Below, in pieces: positions 9,031 through 17,348 of a DNA stretch of 64,000 bases. Origin of the DNA: Mediterraneibacter agrestimuris (GTDB taxonomy: Bacteria > Bacillota > Clostridia > Lachnospirales > Lachnospiraceae); contig NZ_CALPDG010000006.1 of assembly GCF_943193195.1 (NCBI RefSeq), positions 1-64,000 on the forward strand. The letters run 5' to 3'. A program made the position numbers and the translations under genes. How positions within the stretch are numbered: position 1 is the stretch's first letter; each line of letters opens with the position of its first letter. The notes beneath the pieces were generated by a model. It was not told where the DNA came from and did not search any database. It worked only from the letters and a program-made list of their open reading frames with translations.

Positions 9031-10512
9031 TTACTTTACCTGTATCCGAAAAACTACCGGATATTCTGTATCCACACCTTCTGCCCTGACATGAAGACCC
9101 TTTGCATCCTTTTCATATGTCACTTCCGTGTCAAATCCCAACACACTTACTTTCTGAATCAGTCCGTGAAAATTCGGTATGTTCTGATCATCAGAGTCTG
9201 CCAACGACTGTATCGTCACCTGACCATCTCTCGGAAAATTCATTACAAATGCATAAATGCTGTCTCCATTTGCTGTAAAACGAATATCCTCTTTCGTGTA
9301 AGGAAGTTCTTCGTTGTCTGTAAACTGCCCCTCGGATACACGGACACTTCCCTCAGCCGTCTTCCGCCACGGTCTGCTGCCAAAGACTGCAGCCTCGTTT
9401 TTGTGCATCCAGTCTCCGATCTCCCGTAGGATTTTTCTGTCTTCCATAGGTATTTCGCCATCGCCCTTCGGTCCTACATTCAACAGCATATTTCCGTTTT
9501 TACTGATGATTTCGATAAAATTACAAATAATCTGGCGGCTGGTCTTGTACTCCAGTGTATCGGTGTAACACCATGAATTTTTAGCTATCGCCGTATCTGT
9601 CTGCCAGTGAAAAGGCTTCGGCTCTGCCAGAGCGCCTCGTTCTACCTCCACAATACCACTGCCGAACATCATGGCATCGTGTTTGTAACAGATTGCCACT
9701 TTCTTTCCCCACTGTTCTCCCCGGTTATAATAGTATGCCGTCAGCTTTTTCAATACTTCTTTGAATGCCTCGTGCTGTATCCACCAGTCAAAATACAAAA
9801 GCGACGGCTGATATCTGTCAATAATCTCACAAGTCCGAATAAGCCAGTCTGTCAGAAATTCTTCCGTTGGATACGGCTCGCTCTGTAATGCCTGCGGATC
9901 TGGTTCCGGCATTGCCGGCCAATAGAAATCCCCGCGTTTTAACGGCTCTTTGATATCACTGTCAAATTCCTTTCCATGTCCCATAAAAAACCAGTGCTCT
10001 GCCCGGTGGGATGAAGTGCAGAACACCAGCTTTTCCTTCATCGCCGCATCTTTCAGCTCTCCCAGCAGATCTCTCCCAGGCCCCATGTCCCATGCATTAT
10101 ACTTTGATACGTCACTCCTGTACATCTGAAAACCATCGTGATGCTCCGCCACCGGAAAAATATATTTTGCCCCTGCTTCTTTGAATACTTTCACCCACTC
10201 GTCCGGATCAAATTTCTCTGCTGTAAACAAGGGAATAAAATCTTTATAGCCGAATTTACTATGCTCTCCGAACATCTTTCTGTGATATTCCCATTCTTCC
10301 TTCTCCTGTATGTACATATTTCTGGAATACCACTCATTGTTGTGAGCTGCGATGCTGTATAATCCCCAGTGAATAAAAATTCCGAATTTCGCCTTGGAAA
10401 ACCACTCAGGTACTGTAAACTGAGACAGTGAATTCCAATCTGCATCATATGGTCCTTCTGCAATTACTCTTTTAATTTCCTGTAAATATTCCTGCTCCTT
10501 TTCCAATGTCAT
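9031..10512 (-). CDS. GH29 alpha-L-fucosidase
   Basis: An intracellular alpha-L-fucosidase of about 493 residues that would remove terminal alpha-linked fucose. Signatures are WFSKAKFGIFIHWGLYSIAA near the N-terminus, YIFPVAEHHDGFQMY, the nucleophile segment SLLYFDWWIQ (Asp about 242) and NMLLNVGPKGDGEIP. I prefer the ATG at 10512 because GGAG stands 6 nt before it. A longer reading from a TTG at 10548 would directly abut the upstream stop codon and has no ribosome-binding site. No signal peptide is seen. It sits directly behind the GH42 beta-galactosidase, consistent with ordered removal of fucose and then galactose from the same side chain. Confidence 0.9.
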   Translation of the reverse strand: MTLEKEQEYLQEIKRVIAEGPYDADWNSLSQFTVPEWFSKAKFGIFIHWGLYSIAAHNNEWYSRNMYIQEKEEWEYHRKMFGEHSKFGYKDFIPLFTAEKFDPDEWVKVFKEAGAKYIFPVAEHHDGFQMYRSDVSKYNAWDMGPGRDLLGELKDAAMKEKLVFCTSSHRAEHWFFMGHGKEFDSDIKEPLKRGDFYWPAMPEPDPQALQSEPYPTEEFLTDWLIRTCEIIDRYQPSLLYFDWWIQHEAFKEVLKKLTAYYYNRGEQWGKKVAICYKHDAMMFGSGIVEVERGALAEPKPFHWQTDTAIAKNSWCYTDTLEYKTSRQIICNFIEIISKNGNMLLNVGPKGDGEIPMEDRKILREIGDWMHKNEAAVFGSRPWRKTAEGSVRVSEGQFTDNEELPYTKEDIRFTANGDSIYAFVMNFPRDGQVTIQSLADSDDQNIPNFHGLIQKVSVLGFDTEVTYEKDAKGLHVRAEGVDTEYPVVFRIQVK

Positions 10513-10548
10513 TATTTTCTCCATTTCCTCTGTTCCTATAGTAATCAA

Positions 10549-12567
10549 TTATTTATATAATCTGATAATCTGCACGCCTTTGGCGGGAAGCTCTGCCACG
10601 TCACCTGCTCTGTATTCTATTCTTTCAATCAATCCGCTTCCTGCTTGGTTAACTTTGATTTCCAACGTCTTATCGGTATGATTTAATAAAAACAGAAATC
10701 TGCCATTCTCATTTTCACGCATGGTTACTTCCAGTCCCTCTTGCGGTACAATAAGCCCTTCTATGCCACATTCCCTACACACATCTGCCAAAAAAGCCCG
10801 GTAAAATTCTTCATCAGAGCGAGTCGCTACATAATAGGCATGACCCTTGCCAAATGTATTTTTTGTGACAGCCGGCATCTGTGCATAGAAATCCTCCTCA
10901 TAAACACTGACTGTTTCCGCGCCTTCCGTATGACTCAGATCGCAGATCAGCCTTGCCGGATACTGTTTGCCCTGATAAGTAAAATGGTTTTCCATATGCG
11001 GCGGCAGCGCATCACACTCTTCCACCCAGATTCCCAAAATATCCCGCAATTTCCCCGGATAACCGCCTGTAATGATCAAATCATATTCATCAGCAATACC
11101 ACTGAAAAAAGTGGTCACAAAGGTACCTCCGTTTTTTACAAATACACGTATTTTCTCGTCATATCCATTCTTGACCATATAGAGGACCGGTGCAATAAGC
11201 ACCTTATACTTGCTCAAGTCATCCTCCGGTCCTACAATATCCAGCGGAACATTTAAGTGATACAAAGCCTGATAATAGTTGTATATCTCATCCTTATATT
11301 TCAAATCACAACTGGGGCCTGCTGAGCTCTCAACAGCCCACCAGTTATCCCAATCAAAATAAATAGCGGCGTCTGCTTCTGTCACTGCCCCCAATGTCTG
11401 ATCCCCCAATGTCTTTAGCTCTTCTCCCAGTGCCTTCACTTCCCGGAACACTCTTGTTTCATTCGTTCCCACATGGTCAATTACCGCCCCGTGCAGCTTT
11501 TCACAGGCACCTGCGGTACGCCTCATCTGAAAGAACATAATAGAATCCGAACCATGTGCAACAGCCTGATAACTCCATAAACGCATAACTCCCGGACGCT
11601 TTAATGCATTATACGGCAGCCAGTTTGTCACACTCGGCGTCTGTTCCATCAAAAGAAATGGTTTTCCTCCTCCGATCCCGCGCATCAGATCATGGCTCAT
11701 AGCAATCTGTGCAGGCGTATCCTGATTGGACGGATAGTTATCCCATGAAACAACATCCATATATTTCGCCCACATTTTGTAATCCAACTCTTTGTAGAAT
11801 CCCATCAGATTTGTTGTGACCGGAATATCCGGTGTAATAGTCTTAATTACCTCATACTCTCTTTGGTAGCATTTCAAGATACTCTCAGAGTTGAACCGCT
11901 TATAGTCCACTGTAATCCCCTGGAACTGGCTGCGGTTCTGTTCAAAATGTTCGCTCAGCAGATTCGGCAGTACAATCTCATCCCACTCATAAAACGTATG
12001 CCCCCAGAACGCTGTATTCCAGGCATAATTCAAATTTTCAACAGTCTTATATTTTTGCTTCAGCCAGACGCGGAATACCTTCTCGCAATTTTCACAATAG
12101 CACTCTCCCCCATATTCATTTGAAATATGCCATGCCACAATATTGTTATAATCTTTATATCGCTCTGCTATTTTTGCAGCCAGCCGGACAGAATACTTTT
12201 CATATGTCGGACTATTGGGACAAGAATTGTGCCTTCCTCCAAATTTCCGCTTCATACCATTAAATTCTGTCCTCAAGATATCCGGATATTTCTTTGCCAT
12301 CCATGCCGGATGTGCCCCTGTCGATGTTGCAAGGCAGACATAAAATCCGTTCTCCTTCACCAGTTTCATAATCCTATCCAGCTTACTAAAATCATATTCT
12401 TCTTCGGAAGGCTGCAATGCCGCCCAGCTAAAGACATTCAGTGTCAGAATATCCACATTTGCCTCTTTCAGCAGGATCATATCTTCTTGCCAGATTTCCT
12501 CCGGCCACTGTTCCGGATTATAATCCCCGCCGTATACGATTTTCCCTGCCCTGTCACTATATCTCAT
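10549..12567 (-). CDS. GH42 beta-galactosidase
   Basis: Cytoplasmic beta-galactosidase of 672 residues, the normal length for GH42. The N-terminal TIM barrel carries GGDYNPEQWPEE, the acid/base Glu in WHISNEYGGE (Glu151) and the nucleophile Glu308 in LLMEQTPS. The structural zinc site is complete: Cys116, Cys156, Cys158 and Cys161 (CYCENC). A trimerisation domain and a C-terminal beta domain follow. In this locus it would remove beta-galactose exposed after defucosylation and deacetylation. It is separated from the upstream binding-protein gene by a 210-nt space with two hairpins and runs into the fucosidase gene. Confidence 0.93.
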   Translation of the reverse strand: MRYSDRAGKIVYGGDYNPEQWPEEIWQEDMILLKEANVDILTLNVFSWAALQPSEEEYDFSKLDRIMKLVKENGFYVCLATSTGAHPAWMAKKYPDILRTEFNGMKRKFGGRHNSCPNSPTYEKYSVRLAAKIAERYKDYNNIVAWHISNEYGGECYCENCEKVFRVWLKQKYKTVENLNYAWNTAFWGHTFYEWDEIVLPNLLSEHFEQNRSQFQGITVDYKRFNSESILKCYQREYEVIKTITPDIPVTTNLMGFYKELDYKMWAKYMDVVSWDNYPSNQDTPAQIAMSHDLMRGIGGGKPFLLMEQTPSVTNWLPYNALKRPGVMRLWSYQAVAHGSDSIMFFQMRRTAGACEKLHGAVIDHVGTNETRVFREVKALGEELKTLGDQTLGAVTEADAAIYFDWDNWWAVESSAGPSCDLKYKDEIYNYYQALYHLNVPLDIVGPEDDLSKYKVLIAPVLYMVKNGYDEKIRVFVKNGGTFVTTFFSGIADEYDLIITGGYPGKLRDILGIWVEECDALPPHMENHFTYQGKQYPARLICDLSHTEGAETVSVYEEDFYAQMPAVTKNTFGKGHAYYVATRSDEEFYRAFLADVCRECGIEGLIVPQEGLEVTMRENENGRFLFLLNHTDKTLEIKVNQAGSGLIERIEYRAGDVAELPAKGVQIIRLYK

Positions 12568-12670
12568 ATTTCATTCCCTCCTTCACGTTGCCTCACCTTT
12601 TCATAAAACACGCTTTAGTTTTGCTTAATATCATGATGCCGAGGTCAAAAGTCCCCAGCTATGATGAAGT

Positions 12671-12765
12671 AACAAAGGCATATGCCGGTTCTTCCGAACA
12701 GACATATGCCTTTGTTGTTGCCAAGCATGCGATAAAACAGTCCAGTGAACTGTTTTGAGTCATGC
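12671..12765 (-). other. Two consecutive intergenic hairpins between solute-binding protein and GH42 genes
   Basis: Hairpin 1 pairs 12671-12684 (AACAAAGGCATATG) with 12703-12716 (CATATGCCTTTGTT) and has a further GTTC/GAAC inner pairing. Hairpin 2 pairs GCATG 12725-12729 with CATGC 12761-12765, and AAAACAGT 12734-12741 with ACTGTTTT 12749-12756. Neither is followed by a clear U-run, so they look more like mRNA-stabilising or partial-termination structures than strong terminators. They would let the abundant binding-protein message be uncoupled from the downstream hydrolase message. Confidence 0.55.
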
Positions 12766-12777
12766 AGCGTTTACAAA

Positions 12778-14544
12778 CTATTCCTCAACATTTTTAGCTG
12801 TCGGAAACTGTTTTGCTGATTCCTTTCTGGCAGCATCCTGATCTTTTGCATTCTTCATATCTACTTCCAGAACTTCTTCAATTCCAAGACCCTTTGCTGT
12901 GTCTCTCATCTCTGTCATATACTTGTCAAATTCTGACTGATCTTTTGCAAAGATCATTTTCCATGAGTTGTCGATGACTGCTGCCTTGCACTGTCCGCGT
13001 ACGGTTGTAATATTAGAGCCTTCTTCTGGTGTTGTATATGCAGAACCCGGCGCAACCAAAATCATATCGTTGTTTTCAAGATACTCCATTGTTGTGCTTG
13101 CGTCCATGTGCTCCCTCCAGTCCTCTTCCAATGGAGATGTTACGTTTGCAATAGTAGACTCCCACATAGACCAGTCGTATGTCTCACCCGTTTTAGGATT
13201 GATGTCAGTACGTGCAACAGCCTCAAAGCTCAGTGTTGAGATACCGTCTTTCCAGTTTCCGCCGCCCCATTCTTCCGGAACATCTACTTCATTCATAGGA
13301 AGGGCTTTTTCACCAAACTCTGTCTTCACCGGTTTGCCGTCAACCATTTCCCATGTAAGTCCTTCCGGACCTGCACAGTTATTTGACTGCTGATTCAATT
13401 CTACGCCTTCCGGAGAATACAGCCAGTCGATAAAGTCTGCCATTCTCTGCGGATCTTCTGCCTGGCTTCCGATTGCGATCACCCGCTGTGTGTTGCCCAA
13501 TGGGCAGCATCCATAAGAAAAGATCTGCATATCCTTAACCGGTGCAAGCATAAGTCCTTTTCCTTCTGCCTTATGCTCTGCTGTGTTATACATGTTCTGT
13601 CCAACCCACGGCCACGGGCAGTACAGTGTTTTTCCGTTTTTATATTTTGTGGTCCATGTATCATAATTCTGTGTTGTGGAATCCGGATCTACAAGCCCCC
13701 TCTGGTTCGCTTCATAGAAAAATTCAAGAACGTCGGCGTAAACAGAATCCTCTTCAACAACACTCTGATAATCCGATCCATCTGCCTTTGCCAGTACGAA
13801 TCCAACCTCATCAAATCCATACATACAAGCCGGCTGTTTCGCATTATTCATCATATTGTCGTCCCAATCTTTGAACAAAGAGATTGCATAAATATCACTT
13901 GCGCCTTCCTTCTCCCTTGCCAGAGTCTGCATATCCTCAAGTACATCCAGAAATGCGGACATATCGGCCATTTCCGGATATCCTAATTCTGCATAATAGT
14001 CCCAACGGATATATGGTCCGAAAGTTGGTTCAAGAGCCTCACTTGAAGAAGTTGCAGCATTAGAGGAAACCATGTTCGGAAATGCCCACATTCCCTCTTC
14101 GGAAACAAGCGCACTTGTTCCCTCAATTGCATCACCATAGTTTGCAATGATATCCTTGCCTTCCATCAGATCTGTACAGTCCATGATCAGTCCTGACTCT
14201 ACAAGGTCATTCAATACACCGTTTCTTGTATCAACCAATACCAGGTCTCCTAAGTCTCCGGCTGCCGAACGCGTCTGATACAGAGTATCTCCGCCGCCTG
14301 CAACATTAGGCGCGATAATATTCAGTTCCATATTGAATTTATCTTTGACGATCTTTGCAAACCAGCCGCTCTGAAGTCCCTGATAATTTGCAAACTGGTC
14401 AAATACATCCACTGTGATAAATTCTTCGTAATTTCCGTCCTTAGAACCTTTGTCCGCCGTTTTTTTGTCATCTCCGCCGCATCCTGTCAGCACAGTTGAC
14501 ATCATTGCCATACACAACAATACGCTCAATACTCTTTTTTTCAT
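12778..14544 (-). CDS. Extracellular sugar-binding lipoprotein of ABC importer (LplA/LipO-like)
   Basis: Membrane-anchored solute-binding protein of 588 residues. A type II signal peptide ends in the lipobox LTGCGG with lipidated Cys22, followed by a charged linker and the SBP fold. Its large size matches the Lpl/LipO group that binds complex oligosaccharides and is paired with YesM/YesN regulators. It is the third gene of a leftward operon after two permease genes (36-nt gap). No ATP-binding subunit is encoded nearby, so the importer probably uses a shared MsmX/UgpC-type ATPase encoded elsewhere. Ligand is inferred from the neighbouring hydrolases (xyloglucan oligosaccharides). Confidence 0.93.
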   Translation of the reverse strand: MKKRVLSVLLCMAMMSTVLTGCGGDDKKTADKGSKDGNYEEFITVDVFDQFANYQGLQSGWFAKIVKDKFNMELNIIAPNVAGGGDTLYQTRSAAGDLGDLVLVDTRNGVLNDLVESGLIMDCTDLMEGKDIIANYGDAIEGTSALVSEEGMWAFPNMVSSNAATSSSEALEPTFGPYIRWDYYAELGYPEMADMSAFLDVLEDMQTLAREKEGASDIYAISLFKDWDDNMMNNAKQPACMYGFDEVGFVLAKADGSDYQSVVEEDSVYADVLEFFYEANQRGLVDPDSTTQNYDTWTTKYKNGKTLYCPWPWVGQNMYNTAEHKAEGKGLMLAPVKDMQIFSYGCCPLGNTQRVIAIGSQAEDPQRMADFIDWLYSPEGVELNQQSNNCAGPEGLTWEMVDGKPVKTEFGEKALPMNEVDVPEEWGGGNWKDGISTLSFEAVARTDINPKTGETYDWSMWESTIANVTSPLEEDWREHMDASTTMEYLENNDMILVAPGSAYTTPEEGSNITTVRGQCKAAVIDNSWKMIFAKDQSEFDKYMTEMRDTAKGLGIEEVLEVDMKNAKDQDAARKESAKQFPTAKNVEE

Positions 14545-14580
14545 AATCTTCTCCTCTTTTTCTTTATTTACTCTGCAAAA

Positions 14581-15486
14581 TCAGCCTTTTACTGAACCAA
14601 TCATGATACCCTTGACAAAGAACCTCTGGAACATCGGATAAATACACAAAATCGGAAGTACTACAATGACCGATACTGTCATACGGATAGAAGTTCCTGT
14701 CTGCTGCGTTGCCAGAGCTGCCGCACTGACGGCTGCTGTCCCTGAATTCTTCACCATCGCGGCAAGTGAGCTTGCCTGATTGATATAAGTATACAGCAAA
14801 TACTGCAGAGAATACAATTTCTGTTCTGTTACATAGATCAAAGTATCCTGATAGCTGTTCCACTGGTTGACCGCAGAAAAAATTGCTACAGTTGCCAGAA
14901 TCGGAGTACACGTCGGAAGTACAACTTTGTAAAATACTTTGAAAATTCCTGCTCCGTCTATTTCTGCCGCTTCCTGTAATGCCTTCGGCAGAGATTCTAC
15001 ATATGTCTTCACAAGAATAATGTTAAACGGCTGTACAATAGTCGGAATGACATATACCCAGAAGGTATTGGTCAAATGCAGATTCTTCATCGTCAGGAAC
15101 ATAGGAATCAGCCCGGCATTGAAATACATTGTAATAACAACAAAACGATACCAAAATTTCCGTTTCCACATCTTATCCTGTGTAAACATAAATCCCAGAA
15201 ATGCTGAGGACAGCACAGTCAGTACCGTACCGATCACAGTCTTTCCAATGGATACGAGCGCTGCGGATCCCAGGCCCTTGATTTCAAGCAGCGCCTTGTA
15301 GTTGTCCATGTGAAGCCCTTTCGGAAGGAAATTGATGCTTCCCGCCGCGCTTAAGTCATTTGCGCTTATCGTGTTAATTACCATATAGTAGAAAGGGTAG
15401 ATACAAATCAATGTAAAAATTCCAAACAAAAGATAATTAAACACATTGAATGTCTGATCTGCAGCTGTCGGTTTTTTCTTTTTCAT
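14581..15486 (-). CDS. Sugar ABC transporter permease (LplC/MalG type)
   Basis: Inner-membrane permease of 301 residues with six predicted transmembrane helices, beginning with a Lys-rich cytoplasmic start and the helix LLFGIFTLICIYPFYYMVIN. The EAA loop that contacts the ATPase reads LQEAAEIDGAGIFKVFYKVV. The C-terminus IMIGSVKG is typical of the LplC subgroup. It pairs with the LplB-like permease 18 nt upstream and the lipoprotein downstream. Confidence 0.93.
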   Translation of the reverse strand: MKKKKPTAADQTFNVFNYLLFGIFTLICIYPFYYMVINTISANDLSAAGSINFLPKGLHMDNYKALLEIKGLGSAALVSIGKTVIGTVLTVLSSAFLGFMFTQDKMWKRKFWYRFVVITMYFNAGLIPMFLTMKNLHLTNTFWVYVIPTIVQPFNIILVKTYVESLPKALQEAAEIDGAGIFKVFYKVVLPTCTPILATVAIFSAVNQWNSYQDTLIYVTEQKLYSLQYLLYTYINQASSLAAMVKNSGTAAVSAAALATQQTGTSIRMTVSVIVVLPILCIYPMFQRFFVKGIMIGSVKG

Positions 15487-15504
15487 CTTTTTCTCCTTTC
15501 CCTG

Positions 15505-16452
15505 CTATACAATAGATTCGCCGCGGGTTTTCTTGGATATATAATTTACAATGGTGAGCAGAGCCACACTGACAATACTCTTTAGCATACTGATCGCAGT
15601 TGCCAGAGAATAACTGCTTCCTGTCATACCGATGTTGTAAACATAGAGATCCAATACCTGAATATGTTCTTTATTAAATGAATTCTGGAATACAAAATAC
15701 TGATCCAGTCCGTTGTTCAGGAAGTTAGAAATTGCCAGCATCAGCATGATGAAAAATGTCGGCATCAATGCCGGAAGCGTAATATGCCGCATCAGCTGAA
15801 ACCGGTTTGCCCCGTCAATACTTGCAGCCTCGTACTGCTCCTGATCAATTCCCGCAATAGAAGCCAGATACATAATAGCCCCCCATCCGAGCCCCTTCCA
15901 TGTATTCCACATAAGCATCCACAGATATGTATGCGAATCGTTGTCCAGAAACTTAATCGGATCTGTGATAATTCCCATATTTTCCAAAAATCCATTTACC
16001 ATACCTGTTGAAGAAAACAAACTAAATGCTACAGAATATACAAGCACCCAGCTTATAAAGTTTGGCAATGTTGTAAACGTCTGAACAAAGGTTTTGAACC
16101 ATTTGCATTTAATCTCGTTTAAGAAGATTGCAAATGCTACGGGAAGAATAGACGTTGCAATTCCGAGAAGACTCATCGCAAATGTATTCTTCATAACCTG
16201 AATCAACTGAGACACCTGTGTTTTGTTTGTAAACAACATCTGAAACCACTGTAGCCCCACAAAATCACAATCGCTCAGGCTTCTTGGCGGTTTATAGTCA
16301 AAAAAGGCATATATCCACCCATGTAATGGAAAATACGAGAACAGAAATACCAGTATCAAAAATGGAACAATCCACAGAAAATACTGTAGTCCCCTTTTAT
16401 CCTTCGCCTTCGGGAGCGGTTGACTTTTCGCAGCAGCTTTACTCTTTTTCAT
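15505..16452 (-). CDS. Sugar ABC transporter permease (LplB/MalF type)
   Basis: First gene of the leftward importer-hydrolase operon; 315 residues with six transmembrane helices after a basic N-terminus. The EAA loop reads YEAASIDGANRFQLMRHITLP. It ends close to the start of the LplC-like permease. The upstream 231-nt divergent space (16453-16683) separates it from the rightward DUF624-GH94 unit and should contain both promoters; it is very T-rich with several TTTTTTC tracts, and I could not fix -35/-10 boxes. Confidence 0.93.
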   Translation of the reverse strand: MKKSKAAAKSQPLPKAKDKRGLQYFLWIVPFLILVFLFSYFPLHGWIYAFFDYKPPRSLSDCDFVGLQWFQMLFTNKTQVSQLIQVMKNTFAMSLLGIATSILPVAFAIFLNEIKCKWFKTFVQTFTTLPNFISWVLVYSVAFSLFSSTGMVNGFLENMGIITDPIKFLDNDSHTYLWMLMWNTWKGLGWGAIMYLASIAGIDQEQYEAASIDGANRFQLMRHITLPALMPTFFIMLMLAISNFLNNGLDQYFVFQNSFNKEHIQVLDLYVYNIGMTGSSYSLATAISMLKSIVSVALLTIVNYISKKTRGESIV

Positions 16453-16683
16453 TTTCCTACCTCCTTACACTGCTCGTTTACTGGTCTTATCCTACCATTT
16501 CTGTGTCTGGACATACTACTGAAAAAATTCACCCTCTTTTCATAGTGAAATTAGATTTTTTTCACATTTTACATATAAATCTCTATTTTTTTCAGTATTT
16601 CATTACCGATTTTTCTGGTAGTCTTTTGAAACACCTGCCAGTATATTAACAATCATAAAATATCTTTCTCAGGAGGAAACACC

Positions 16684-17319
16684 ATGAAATCAAAAACAAT
16701 GAATCCGGTATTGGATTTCATCAACACACTTTGCAATTTTGTTGTACTAAACTTTGTCTTCTTAATTACTTGTCTGCCGGTCATCACAATAGGCGCCGCA
16801 CTTTCTTCTCTATATTATGTAACGCTTAGGGAGGCCCGCGGTGAATACGGTTATCTCGTCCGCACCTATTTAAGTGAGTTCAAAAACAACCTTAAAAAAG
16901 GAACGATTGCTTTTCTTATCTTATTTCTTGCGGGCGCTGTATTTTTATTCAACATTGTGTTCTGGTTTGAAACGGGCACTATGGCAGGCACTGTACTGGC
17001 CGGTATTCTGATTGCCGCAGCAATTGCATGGTTTTTGATCGTTACATATACATTCCCACTCATTGGACGCTTTGAAAACAGTACAACGCAGACCCTGAAA
17101 AATGCCTTTGGACTGGCAATGAGTAATATGAAATCCACATTTGCGCTGATCATTATGGATACCTTTGTGTTTTTCCTATGCCTGTATCTGTCTCCTATGA
17201 AACTGTTTATGGTTCTGTTAGGCTTTGCATTTGTTGCATACTGTCAGTCCTTCATATTAAAAAAAGTATTTGAACCATATGAGAAAGACGTTCTGGCTTT
17301 GGAAAACACTGAGATATAA
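16684..17319 (+). CDS. DUF624 (YesL-like) membrane protein
   Basis: Integral membrane protein of 211 residues with about five to six hydrophobic segments. The N-terminal pattern ([26 protein letters not shown]) is typical of the YesL/DUF624 family, which is regularly found beside YesM/YesN and LplABC genes in Firmicute sugar loci. Function of the family is not established; a role linked to the ABC importer is an inference from conserved neighbourhood. GGAGG precedes the ATG. It lies 29 nt before the GH94 gene and forms a unit with it. Confidence 0.85.
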   Translation: MKSKTMNPVLDFINTLCNFVVLNFVFLITCLPVITIGAALSSLYYVTLREARGEYGYLVRTYLSEFKNNLKKGTIAFLILFLAGAVFLFNIVFWFETGTMAGTVLAGILIAAAIAWFLIVTYTFPLIGRFENSTTQTLKNAFGLAMSNMKSTFALIIMDTFVFFLCLYLSPMKLFMVLLGFAFVAYCQSFILKKVFEPYEKDVLALENTEI

Positions 17320-17348
17320 AAACAAAAAAATCTGGGAGGATACACAAT

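Noticed and set aside
10513-10548. Extended TTG start for the alpha-L-fucosidase
   Set aside because: The TTG directly abuts the preceding stop codon and lacks a ribosome-binding site; the ATG at 10512 has GGAG at proper distance.
16453-16683. Catabolite-repression (cre) site between the permease and DUF624 genes
   Set aside because: No convincing TGNAANCGNTNNCA-type match was visible, so none is reported.
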